NCBI RefSeq assembly: GCF_014643835.1
Contig: NZ_BMKD01000002.1
Coordinates: forward strand, 62,001-126,000
Source: Mucilaginibacter rubeus
GTDB lineage: Bacteria; Bacteroidota; Bacteroidia; Sphingobacteriales; Sphingobacteriaceae
DNA length: 64,000 nt
Reading direction: 5' to 3'
The notes under the pieces were generated by a model. It was given only the letters and a program-made list of their open reading frames with translations, was not told the DNA's origin and searched no databases. Positions within the stretch are counted from its first letter, which is position 1; each line of letters opens with the position of its first letter. Shown here one piece after another: positions 51,585-60,783 of this stretch. The position numbers and the translations under genes were made by a program.

Positions 51585-54500
51585 ATGAGAACAAAATTTA
51601 CACTAACATTAGTGTTATTGTTACCACTTTGCAGCCTGGTTTTCGCCCAAACCAAAGCCTTAAAAGGACGTGTAACAGATAACACGCATCAAACGCTTAT
51701 TGGCGTAAGCATTTTGCTTAAGGGCACAAAAACCGGTTCTGTAACCGACGCAGCCGGTCAGTTCCAGATCAGAGCAAGCAAAGGTGACATACTGGTATTC
51801 TCTTACCTTGGTTTCCAGGCCAAAGAGGTTCCGGTGGATGACAGAGAAACTTATGAGGTAACACTTAATCCTGCCGACAATCAGCTTAATGAGGCTGTGG
51901 TAATTGGATACCAAACCATTACCCGCAAAAGCGTAACTACAGCGGTGTCCTCTGTCGGGACTAAAGACATTGCCCCTACCACCACCAGTAATGTTGCAGA
52001 TGCTATTCAAGGTAAAGTACCCGGCCTGCAGGTATTTCAGGGGGGCGGCAATCCCGGCGCGCAACCGAAGCTGCTGATCAGGGGCTTCTCCACAATCACA
52101 GGGTCCAGCGATCCGCTCATTGTTGTTGACGGCGTGATCACCTCATTCGGCGGCCTTAATGACATCAACCCGTCAGATATTGACAAAATCGACGTGCTGA
52201 AAGATGCGGCAGCTACTGCTATTTATGGTTCCCGTGGCGGAGCCGGTGTTTTGCTGGTTACCACAAAAAGAGGGAAAGAGAAAACGCAGATCAATTTTAA
52301 CGGAACTTCGGGCATGAACTATTGGGTGAACCCGAAACTTGCACAGACAGACGAGTTTGTAAGCCATTACCGCCAGATCTATGCTAATAACAACCAGACC
52401 CTTCCGGCCAATGGAACGGTGACAGGTGTTAATACTGATTGGTGGAATGAGGCAACCAAAAAAGCTTACACACATAACTATAATGTCAGCGCATCCGGAT
52501 CAAAAAACGGGCTCACCTTTTACGGAAGCGCCGGGTATTTTGATCAAACCAGCAACTTTGCCGCACAGCGTGGTACTGCTGACTATCAAAAAATCACCAC
52601 CAGGTTTAACATCGATTACGAAATTTCAAAAGTATTTAAATTTGGTGTTAGCCTTGCACCGCGTATGGAGCGATATGGCGACGGTGGCGGCACAAGCCTG
52701 TTCAACATCATGTCTATTGCACCCAACGTAGCGGCAACCAGATCTGCTGCCGAGACGCAAACGGCTGTTAACGCTTATGCAGCAACCAATCCGAGCTGGA
52801 GCTTCACTGCCTATAACCCGGTTTACAGCCAGTTTACGCGTTCCAATTTTAATAATATCAATAATCCATTAGCTGCCATGGCCCGTGATTTTAACCAATC
52901 ACGATTATTCGGCACACAGGGTTCCTCCTATCTTGAAATCAAACCAATTAAAGGCCTGACATTAAGAAGCAGTATTTCCGGCTTTTATAACTCGATAAAC
53001 CAGACTAATTACCAACCTAAATATTACATCGATCCGCAAGACCGCAGTGATATATCAGGCGCATCCCAAAACTCGGTGATCAACTACCGCTGGCAATTGG
53101 ATAATACGATCAATTATATTGGTAGTATCAACAAACATCATTACAACGTTTTGATAGGCCAGTCTGCCGATAATTACACGTATAATAACACTTACGTGTA
53201 CCGCCAGGATATTCCTTATGATGCGGAGCCTTATCACTACATTTCTGCCGGCGCAACGCTTGCCGACGGATCCGGCTCTCATCAACCCGGCGCGGGGCCC
53301 TTCGGTAAAATGAGCTCTTACTTTGCCCGCGTATCTTATGATTTTAATGAAACCTATTTCATTGCCGGCTCTTTCCGGGCAGATGGTTCATCAATGTTAT
53401 CACCCGCCAACCGCTGGGGTTATTTTCCAACCGTTTCAGGTGCTTATGTGATTTCAAACGAGTCATTTATGAAGAACATCAAATGGCTGAACTACCTCAA
53501 ATTGCGCGGATCATTTGGCCGTGTGGGAGGCAATTTGCCAGGCTCGCCAGGCGCATACGAAAGTACTCTGGGCTTATCAGATTATATCAATGGCGCAAAC
53601 AGCCGGGTTTATGGTTATGTTCCCTCTAATGTACCAGACCCAAATATCAAATGGGAAACAACACAGGACGTGACCATCGGCTTTGATGCGGACTTCTTCA
53701 ATAATAAATTATCCATAACTGCTGATAAATACTGGCGCTCGCCTAAAGATATGTTGCTTTACCTCCCGGTACAACCCTCGCTGGGCTATCCGCAGGGATA
53801 TATCCCAACAGTTTATACTAACGTGGGTACCATGCGTACCAGCGGTTGGGAAGCAGCCATCAATTATAAAGACAAAATCGGTGGTGTTTCTTTCGGTATC
53901 GGTCTTACAGTACAGCATTTCATTTCCAAAGCGGTTGACCTGAAGGGACAGATCCTGTATGACGAAATATCCAATGACGTATTTCAGTCTACCCGGAGGA
54001 CCAAAACCGCTGCAGGTGATATTTTAGGCGGTTATTACGGTTATAAGGTACTCGGTGTTTTCCAAACAGCCCAGGACGTACAGAACTATAAAAGCCCTAA
54101 CGGCACTGTATTGCAGCCTAATGCGAGGCCCGGCGATTTTATGTACGCGAACGTTAACGGCGATAATACCATTGATTTGAACGACCGGACATCGATCGGA
54201 AATCCATATCCTAAATTATCATCGGGCTTAAACCTTCAGGCTTCTTACCATGGCTTTGATTTCCGTATGGAATTTTATGGGTCCTTTGGCAATAAGGTAG
54301 CTGATGATTACCTGGTAAGGATGAACCCCATCTACGGGTATAACTTCATCAGCGGTAAAGAAAATAAATTTTGGACAGGTCCGGGCAGCACGAACAGTTA
54401 TCCTGTGTTGAGTTTGAGTGATCCAAACGGCAATTTCTCTAAAAACTCCAGTTTCTTTATCAAAGATGGCACCTATGTACGCAATAAGTTATTGCAACTG

Positions 54501-54701
54501 GGTTACACCGTGCCTGAAAAAGCGTTGGGCGGCCGGGCAAAAGTGCGGATTTACGTATCTGCTCAAAACCTCTTCACCATTACCAAATATGACGGATTAA
54601 ACCCTGAAGTACCATTTGCGGGTGTACTGAGGTATGGCATTGACAACGGACAGAACCCGATCCCCAAATTCTTCAATATCGGATTTAACGCGAATTTTTA
54701 A
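51585..54701 (+). CDS. SusC/RagA family TonB-linked outer-membrane transporter (second locus)
   Basis: A 1038-residue importer from the ATG at 51585, which gives a proper signal ending LVFAQ; the longer frame from 51540 would spoil it. CarboxypepD_reg-like domain (about 22-95, LKGRVTDNTHQTLIGVSI), the NEAVVIGYQTITRKS linker, plug (about 115-225, LLIRGFSTITGSSDPLIVVDGV, DVLKDAAATAIYGSRGG) and barrel ending FNIGFNANF. Starts the second utilisation operon, with susD 19 bp downstream. Substrate unknown. Confidence 0.96.
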   Translation: MRTKFTLTLVLLLPLCSLVFAQTKALKGRVTDNTHQTLIGVSILLKGTKTGSVTDAAGQFQIRASKGDILVFSYLGFQAKEVPVDDRETYEVTLNPADNQLNEAVVIGYQTITRKSVTTAVSSVGTKDIAPTTTSNVADAIQGKVPGLQVFQGGGNPGAQPKLLIRGFSTITGSSDPLIVVDGVITSFGGLNDINPSDIDKIDVLKDAAATAIYGSRGGAGVLLVTTKRGKEKTQINFNGTSGMNYWVNPKLAQTDEFVSHYRQIYANNNQTLPANGTVTGVNTDWWNEATKKAYTHNYNVSASGSKNGLTFYGSAGYFDQTSNFAAQRGTADYQKITTRFNIDYEISKVFKFGVSLAPRMERYGDGGGTSLFNIMSIAPNVAATRSAAETQTAVNAYAATNPSWSFTAYNPVYSQFTRSNFNNINNPLAAMARDFNQSRLFGTQGSSYLEIKPIKGLTLRSSISGFYNSINQTNYQPKYYIDPQDRSDISGASQNSVINYRWQLDNTINYIGSINKHHYNVLIGQSADNYTYNNTYVYRQDIPYDAEPYHYISAGATLADGSGSHQPGAGPFGKMSSYFARVSYDFNETYFIAGSFRADGSSMLSPANRWGYFPTVSGAYVISNESFMKNIKWLNYLKLRGSFGRVGGNLPGSPGAYESTLGLSDYINGANSRVYGYVPSNVPDPNIKWETTQDVTIGFDADFFNNKLSITADKYWRSPKDMLLYLPVQPSLGYPQGYIPTVYTNVGTMRTSGWEAAINYKDKIGGVSFGIGLTVQHFISKAVDLKGQILYDEISNDVFQSTRRTKTAAGDILGGYYGYKVLGVFQTAQDVQNYKSPNGTVLQPNARPGDFMYANVNGDNTIDLNDRTSIGNPYPKLSSGLNLQASYHGFDFRMEFYGSFGNKVADDYLVRMNPIYGYNFISGKENKFWTGPGSTNSYPVLSLSDPNGNFSKNSSFFIKDGTYVRNKLLQLGYTVPEKALGGRAKVRIYVSAQNLFTITKYDGLNPEVPFAGVLRYGIDNGQNPIPKFFNIGFNANF

Positions 54702-54720
54702 GACTTAGCAGTAAACAACA

Positions 54721-56286
54721 ATGAAACACTTGAAATATATATTGCTCGTACTGGTTATTGCCGGCATGAGCGCTTGCAAAAAGACTTTCCTGGATCAGGA
54801 ACCTTATGGTAACGCTATACAGGCCAATACTTTTTATAATACAGTTGATGAAGCCAGTGGCGCAACGATTGCTTGCTACAAATACATTGACTTTGACGAC
54901 TGGTGGCAGACGCAATGGTGGAAGCAAGTAGGCGGCGAGGCCGCCTCCGACAATGAGTGGATCGGTATCAACGGTGGGCAAGGCACGGCGGTACAGGCCG
55001 CGCATTACACATTAAATGCCGAAAATGATCGTATTGAGGCACATTGGATCGAAATCTACAAAAGCATTTATATTTTTAATGCTACCATTGAAGGCATTCA
55101 GAAATCGCAGATTGACGATCCTACCAAACAGAAGCTTATCGCCGAGATCAAGTTTCTGCGGGCTTTCCAATATTTTGAGCTGGTAAGAAACTGGGGCGGG
55201 ATTCCGCTGATCTCTAAGACACTGGGCCCTCAGGAAAATACCTACAGCAGGACCAGCGCCGCCGATGTGTACAATTTCATTAAACAAGATCTTAATAGTG
55301 GTATTGGCATTTTACCGAATAAATCACAGTATAGCGCCACAGATAAGTTCCGCGTATCAAAAGGAGCGGCGCAAGCACTGCTGGCCAAGATCGACCTGTA
55401 TACCGAAGATTGGGCAGGAGCTCAAAATCTGACCAGCCAGATCATCAGCTCTGGTGAATACAACCTGGAAACGTTTTTTGGTAATATATGGCAAACAACT
55501 AATCATAACGGACCTGAGTCTATTTTTGAAATACAATATCAGTATTCTACCCAATACCCAAACCTGGGCAACATTTTTCCTACAACCTCCATGCCCGGGA
55601 CCGAAGGCGGATGGGGATATTTTACGCCAACCAGCGATCTTGAAAATGCCTTTAAATCTCAGGCAGACAGTGTAAGGTTAAACTGGACGATCATGCGCCA
55701 GGGCTTCCCGGTTGCCGGCGATCCGGCCAATACCTCATTCAATGCCAATCCGGCACAATGTAAATCTGCCAGGTACAACCGAAAAGTTTATGTACCTCGC
55801 GGTGAAAGAACACCGAACGGCCGCTTTTCAAAAGATCATATTTACCTGAGGCTGGCAGATGTTTACCTGATGAATGCTGAAGCTGCCGCTATGCAGCAGC
55901 AGTCGGCCCAGGCTTTACAGTCGATGCGTACGGTTAGGAACCGCGTTGGCCTCACTACCGATATGACACTTACCGGCTGGAACCTCATCAACGCTGTGCG
56001 ATTGGAGCGCAGGCTCGAAATGGCCCTGGAAGGAGATCGTTTGTATGACATCAGGCGATGGAAAGATCAAAGCGGACAACCGGTGATCAACAGCATTTTA
56101 GGACCGAACGGAAGTTTTGTTAAATACAATACGCAACAAAGCAAAGACCCATATGAAACTAAGAACCTGAACGAACCTCAAAATAAGGGTGCTAATTTTA
56201 TTGCAGGAACACATAATCTATGGCCTATCCCATCAAAGGAAATTATTGCCTCGAACGGAAAGATTACACAAAACCCGGGATATTAG
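54721..56286 (+). CDS. SusD/RagB family glycan-binding lipoprotein (second locus)
   Basis: A 521-residue SusD homologue with lipobox IAGMSACKKTF (Cys near residue 19). SusD blocks present: EIKFLRAFQYFELVRNWGGIPLI, LRLADVYLMNAEAAAMQQ, RLEMALEGDRLYDIRRWK and terminal QNPGY. Partner of the preceding SusC. A strong G/C hairpin follows its stop and separates it from the glycosidase genes. Confidence 0.96.
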   Translation: MKHLKYILLVLVIAGMSACKKTFLDQEPYGNAIQANTFYNTVDEASGATIACYKYIDFDDWWQTQWWKQVGGEAASDNEWIGINGGQGTAVQAAHYTLNAENDRIEAHWIEIYKSIYIFNATIEGIQKSQIDDPTKQKLIAEIKFLRAFQYFELVRNWGGIPLISKTLGPQENTYSRTSAADVYNFIKQDLNSGIGILPNKSQYSATDKFRVSKGAAQALLAKIDLYTEDWAGAQNLTSQIISSGEYNLETFFGNIWQTTNHNGPESIFEIQYQYSTQYPNLGNIFPTTSMPGTEGGWGYFTPTSDLENAFKSQADSVRLNWTIMRQGFPVAGDPANTSFNANPAQCKSARYNRKVYVPRGERTPNGRFSKDHIYLRLADVYLMNAEAAAMQQQSAQALQSMRTVRNRVGLTTDMTLTGWNLINAVRLERRLEMALEGDRLYDIRRWKDQSGQPVINSILGPNGSFVKYNTQQSKDPYETKNLNEPQNKGANFIAGTHNLWPIPSKEIIASNGKITQNPGY

Positions 56287-56291
56287 CAAAT

Positions 56292-56313
56292 AGCCGCCGG
56301 CATGCCGGCGGCT
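56292..56313 (+). terminator. Strong G/C hairpin between susD and GH30
   Basis: A perfect 22-bp palindrome (arm AGCCGCCGGCA) followed by TTTAAATA. It lies 5 bp after the susD stop and 14 bp before GH30. The U tract is only three bases, so it may act as a partial terminator or an mRNA end-stabiliser rather than a full stop. Confidence 0.6.
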
Positions 56314-56326
56314 TTAAATAACTATT

Positions 56327-57973
56327 ATGAAAATAAATTTGCGATCAGCACTGCTGTTCATGGTAATGCTGGGTGTATCAAACTCATTCAGCTGCGCTAA
56401 AAAAACAGGAATTAAAAAAGGAGACGACGGTTGCATCGTTAATGGCGTTAATATATGCAATACCGGCCCGGCCCGCATCACTATCAATTTGGGAAATGAG
56501 CAGCAAACGATGCAAAGCTTTGGTGCCTCTGATTGCTGGACAACCAAATTCATCGGAAAGTGGAATGATGTTACCAAAAAGAATCAGATTGCTGATTACC
56601 TGTTCAGCATGGAAGCCGACCAGCAGGGCAATCCCAAAGGTATTGGCCTTACACTTTGGCGCTTCAACATCGGCGCCGGGAGCTATGAACAAGGTGCGGA
56701 TAGCGGAATACCGGATGAGTTTCGCCGGGAAGAATGCTTTCTGGATGCAAATAATAATTATAACTGGAACAAACAAGCAGGCCAGCAATGGTTCCTGTCG
56801 GCGGCGAAAGCACGTGGTGTAAAAAACTTCCTGGCATTTTCTGTTTCGCCACCGGTACAGTTCACGCAAAATAATAAAGCTTATGGTTTGGCTAACAGTC
56901 ATCTGAACCTAACAGAAAGCAAAAAAAATGCTTTTGCAGATTTTCTGGTTAGCGTTTTAAAGCATTTTGAATCAAGCAGTACCCCTTTTAATTATCTCAG
57001 CCCCTTTAATGAACCCCAGTGGAATTGGGGAGAAAATCCATCGCAGGAAGGCACTGGTGCTACCAATGCTGAAATTGCAGACTTTATACGCCTGTTGGGC
57101 CCGAAGATGAAAGCTGCCGGCTTAGTAACTACGATATGTCTTGGTGAAGCCAATCAATGGAATTCGCTGGATGCTAACAACAGCGATGGTCGCGGCGATC
57201 AGCTCAACCAATTCTTTAACAAAAGCTCCGCTAATTATATAGGCGATGTCCCTTCGATGGAGCACTTACTATCAGCACACAGTTATTTTACTACCTGCCC
57301 GGGCGCCGATTTGATCAGTTACCGGCAACATGCAGTAGATAAGCAAAAGGCTGTTGACCCAAGTCTTCATCTTTGGCAGTCAGAGTTTGGTATATTAGGC
57401 GATATTTGTGGTCAATTAAATGGTTACCCGAAAAATACCGGTATTGATTACGGCTTGTATGTGGCCAAAGTTATTCATCATGACCTTACGGTGGCCAATG
57501 TAACTTCATGGCAGTGGTGGCTTGCCGTTGATACTTATAATTATAGTGACGGGCTTGTATACATTAACGACCCATCTGGTGGATATGACCTGAACAGCAT
57601 GAAAACCAATGGCCTGGTTAGTGATTCAAAACAATTGTGGTGTTTGGGAAATTATTCACGGTTTATCAGGCCGGGGATGATCCGCGTAAATGCAGCATTA
57701 AGTGATGTTAACGATCCCGTGCTGGCAACAGGAACACAAATGGTTTCCGCATACAAAGATCCCGCTTCAAAACAATTGGTTATTGTGCTGATAAATATGA
57801 GTACCGAAAGCAAACAATACACGGTTGATCCGGGTGGTTCACAATTGGCCGGAAATACATTTGATATGTACACCACAACAGCTCTCAAAAATCTTAAAAA
57901 ATCAACAACTCCCGTCGGGACAATAACACTTGAGCCCCGTTCTGTTACTACTTTAACCGCTCACTATCAATGA
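56327..57973 (+). CDS. Glycoside hydrolase family 30 enzyme
   Basis: A 548-residue lipoprotein-type exported enzyme (signal with SNSFSCAKK, Cys near residue 24). The TIM barrel with side beta-sandwich has acid/base Glu229 in SPFNEPQWNWG and nucleophile Glu353 in WQSEFGILG; the C-terminal beta domain holds LIRPGMIRVNA-like FIRPGMIRV. GH30 covers beta-glucosidase, beta-1,6-glucanase, beta-1,6-galactanase and glucuronoxylanase; the subfamily cannot be settled here. It overlaps the GH2 gene by 4 bp, so the two act on the same substrate. Confidence 0.9.
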   Translation: MKINLRSALLFMVMLGVSNSFSCAKKTGIKKGDDGCIVNGVNICNTGPARITINLGNEQQTMQSFGASDCWTTKFIGKWNDVTKKNQIADYLFSMEADQQGNPKGIGLTLWRFNIGAGSYEQGADSGIPDEFRREECFLDANNNYNWNKQAGQQWFLSAAKARGVKNFLAFSVSPPVQFTQNNKAYGLANSHLNLTESKKNAFADFLVSVLKHFESSSTPFNYLSPFNEPQWNWGENPSQEGTGATNAEIADFIRLLGPKMKAAGLVTTICLGEANQWNSLDANNSDGRGDQLNQFFNKSSANYIGDVPSMEHLLSAHSYFTTCPGADLISYRQHAVDKQKAVDPSLHLWQSEFGILGDICGQLNGYPKNTGIDYGLYVAKVIHHDLTVANVTSWQWWLAVDTYNYSDGLVYINDPSGGYDLNSMKTNGLVSDSKQLWCLGNYSRFIRPGMIRVNAALSDVNDPVLATGTQMVSAYKDPASKQLVIVLINMSTESKQYTVDPGGSQLAGNTFDMYTTTALKNLKKSTTPVGTITLEPRSVTTLTAHYQ

Positions 57974-60705
57974 TGCAGTATTCTTTAAAAAAAACATTTT
58001 TCTTGCTCGCGGCACTGGTAGCAAGTTCTACCATTTCGGCGCAGGTTAAACCAATACCGGTTGCCGGCAAATGGCTGTACAGACTCGATTCGCTCGACAA
58101 AGGTTTGGATCAGAAATGGCAGCAACAGCAATTTACTAATAGCATATGGCTGCCTGGCACCTTAGATGACGCCGGTATCGGAGCGCCTGTAAAGGTGGAT
58201 ACAACTGTGCTGAGCAAGGACATCATGCTGCATCTGTCCAGAAAACACAGGTACACCGGTGCCGTTTGGTATCAGCGCAGCATAAATCTAACCAGCCGGA
58301 TGGCCAACGCCCTGCTGTCGCTTGAAAGGGTGATCTGGAAAACCGATTGTTGGATAGACGGCAAACCAGCCGGGACACAGGAAAGCCTGATTGCACCACA
58401 AGTTTTCAAATTAGGCCCTCTGGCAGCAGGCAAACATGTGATCACCATTCGCGTAGACAATCGCAAGCAGCATGACATCAGCGTAAATGACTTTGCCCAT
58501 GCCTACACCGACGGTACACAGATCATTTGGAACGGCGTTATCGGAAAGATGCAGCTGATCGACATAGGCAAACAAGTTATTAACCAGGTACAGGTATACT
58601 CCTCGCTGGCCAATCACAGCGTAAAGGCAGCTATCAGCCTGGGCGGTTCCCATCGTGGCGATACTTATCTGCGGGCTTCCCTCCTTTCCGGAAAAAAGGT
58701 CGTTAAACAAACCAGCCCAACCGTTATTCAGCATGATCAGCAGGAAATTAACCTCCAGGTTCCGCAGGTGCAATCATGGGACGAATTCCATCCGCAGCTA
58801 TACAGCCTTCGCACGGAAGTAATTGACAGCAAGGGACGAGTTTTGGATGCCAGAACTCAAAGTTTTGGCTTCAGGGATATTAACGCGACCGGGAACGAGC
58901 TTCATATCAATGGTCGTCCGCTTTTTCTGCGCGGTACGCTTGAATGCAATATTTTTCCGCTGGAAGGCCATCCACCAATGAATACAGCCGGCTGGCTGAA
59001 GGTGTTTAAGACCGCTAAAGCTTACGGGCTGAACCATCTTCGCTTTCATTCATGGTGCCCGCCCGAAGCAGCATTTCAGGTGGCCGACTCCCTAGGTTTT
59101 TATCTGCATGTTGAACTGCCGCTATGGGCACTAACCGTGGGCAAAGACCCAAAAACATTGATTTACCTGGAACAGGAAGCCGAAAATATTATCCGGAATT
59201 ATGGCAACCATCCTTCATTTTGTTTTTGGAGCATGGGCAATGAACTGGAGGGCGATTTTGGATGGCTGGAGAAGCTGGTGCGTAAGTTAAAGCAGGAAGA
59301 CAACCGGCATTTATACACCACAACCACCTTCAGCTTTCAAAAAGGGCATGGCAAAAGTCCGGATCCTGCCGATGATTATTTTATTACCCAATACACGGAA
59401 AAAGGATGGGTACGGGGACAGGGTATTTTCAACACCAACCCGCCCGATTTTAAGACAGATTACAGTAAAGCGCTGGAAGGGACAACAGTTCCCCTTATTA
59501 TTCACGAGGTGGGCCAGTATTCTGTTTATCCGGACCTTGAAGAAATAAAAAAGTATACCGGGGTTCTGCGGCCATCTAACTTTGAGGCGGTACGGAACAA
59601 CCTTCGCAAAAAAGGGATGCTTGGATTGGCTCCTGATTACCTTAAAGCAAGCGGAACACTCGCTGTTCAGCTTTACAAAGAAGAAATTGAACGCGCATTG
59701 AAAACCAAGGGTGTTGGCGGGTTTCAATTGCTTGACCTTCATGACTTTCCGGGACAGGGAACAGCACTTGTTGGGATTTTAAATGCTTTCTGGGATAGTA
59801 AAGGCTTGATTTCGCCGGCTGATTTTAGCAAATTCTGTGGCCCGGTGGTGCCATTGATCCGTTTTGAAAAGGCGGCTTACAGCAATCGTGAGCGTTTTGC
59901 TGCGGCTGCCGAAATTGCCAACTATAGCGACCGGCAAATAAATGGCGAAATTCTTTGGTCGGCAATTTCAGCAGATAAGCACTTTAATCTTCGTGGTTCG
60001 CTTGGCCGGCAGTCTATTGCTATTGGCAACGCTTCTGCGGGAAGTTTCTCGATAGATCTCAGCAAAATCGACCGGGCTTGTGAATTACTGATCACTGTAA
60101 GCATAGCCAATACCGGTTATACTAATCACTGGAAAATTTGGGTTTACCCAAATAAAAATCCGGAATCTTTTAATAACGTGATCTTTACTACATCCATCGA
60201 CAGTGCCCTTAGTTATCTGCAAGCGGGGCGAAAAGTGTTGCTTAATCCGGATACTGCCAACGTTAAAGGTATCGACGGCCGTTTCGCTCCTGTTTTCTGG
60301 AGCCCGGTCCATTTCCCCGACCAACCAGGCAGTATGGGCCTGCTCATTGACAAGAAAAATAACGCGCTGGCTGATTTCCCTACTGACTTTTATACGGATT
60401 GGCAATGGTGGGACCTGGTGACCCGTTCCCGGTCGCTGATACTTGATAAATTGAGAGCTCCTGCAACGCCGATAGTCCGGGTGATCGATAACTTTTTCAG
60501 GAACCGTAACCTGGCAACGCTGGTTGAATTCAAGGTTGGTTCCGGGACCTTAATTCTTTGTACAATGGATCTTCATAGCCAATTAACGGAACGGGCAGCG
60601 GCAAGGCAGCTCCGATACAGCTTGTTACATTATGCGGCCGGGGGTGCATTCCGGCCGGTACAGGAGATCAGTACGGGTGATCTGCGCAGGTTATTAGATA
60701 ACTAA
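57970..60705 (+). CDS. Glycoside hydrolase family 2 enzyme (beta-galactosidase/glucuronidase-like)
   Basis: A 911-residue exported enzyme with signal ending TISAQ. Domain order: sugar-binding jelly roll (about 30-185), Ig-like domain (about 190-300), TIM barrel (about 305-610) and C-terminal beta domains. The acid/base is Glu425 in WSMGNELEGD; Glu513 in IIHEVGQYS is the likely nucleophile. Activity could be beta-galactosidase, glucuronidase or mannosidase. The start overlaps GH30 (ATGATG); a bidirectional terminator lies 29 bp after the stop. It presumably trims oligosaccharides made by GH30. Confidence 0.88.
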   Translation: MMQYSLKKTFFLLAALVASSTISAQVKPIPVAGKWLYRLDSLDKGLDQKWQQQQFTNSIWLPGTLDDAGIGAPVKVDTTVLSKDIMLHLSRKHRYTGAVWYQRSINLTSRMANALLSLERVIWKTDCWIDGKPAGTQESLIAPQVFKLGPLAAGKHVITIRVDNRKQHDISVNDFAHAYTDGTQIIWNGVIGKMQLIDIGKQVINQVQVYSSLANHSVKAAISLGGSHRGDTYLRASLLSGKKVVKQTSPTVIQHDQQEINLQVPQVQSWDEFHPQLYSLRTEVIDSKGRVLDARTQSFGFRDINATGNELHINGRPLFLRGTLECNIFPLEGHPPMNTAGWLKVFKTAKAYGLNHLRFHSWCPPEAAFQVADSLGFYLHVELPLWALTVGKDPKTLIYLEQEAENIIRNYGNHPSFCFWSMGNELEGDFGWLEKLVRKLKQEDNRHLYTTTTFSFQKGHGKSPDPADDYFITQYTEKGWVRGQGIFNTNPPDFKTDYSKALEGTTVPLIIHEVGQYSVYPDLEEIKKYTGVLRPSNFEAVRNNLRKKGMLGLAPDYLKASGTLAVQLYKEEIERALKTKGVGGFQLLDLHDFPGQGTALVGILNAFWDSKGLISPADFSKFCGPVVPLIRFEKAAYSNRERFAAAAEIANYSDRQINGEILWSAISADKHFNLRGSLGRQSIAIGNASAGSFSIDLSKIDRACELLITVSIANTGYTNHWKIWVYPNKNPESFNNVIFTTSIDSALSYLQAGRKVLLNPDTANVKGIDGRFAPVFWSPVHFPDQPGSMGLLIDKKNNALADFPTDFYTDWQWWDLVTRSRSLILDKLRAPATPIVRVIDNFFRNRNLATLVEFKVGSGTLILCTMDLHSQLTERAAARQLRYSLLHYAAGGAFRPVQEISTGDLRRLLDN

Positions 60706-60733
60706 AACCAAACCTGGAATATCGAAAAAGGTT

Positions 60734-60771
60734 AATAACAAACAGGCGGTCCCCTCCGCCTGTTTGTTATT
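60734..60771. terminator. Bidirectional terminator after GH2
   Basis: A 16-bp perfect stem (60734-60749 with 60756-60771, core AAACAGGCGG) and a 6-nt loop between the convergent GH2 and barrel-protein genes. A/T-rich outer stem serves both strands. Confidence 0.85.
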
Positions 60772-60783
60772 TGTTAAATGCTC

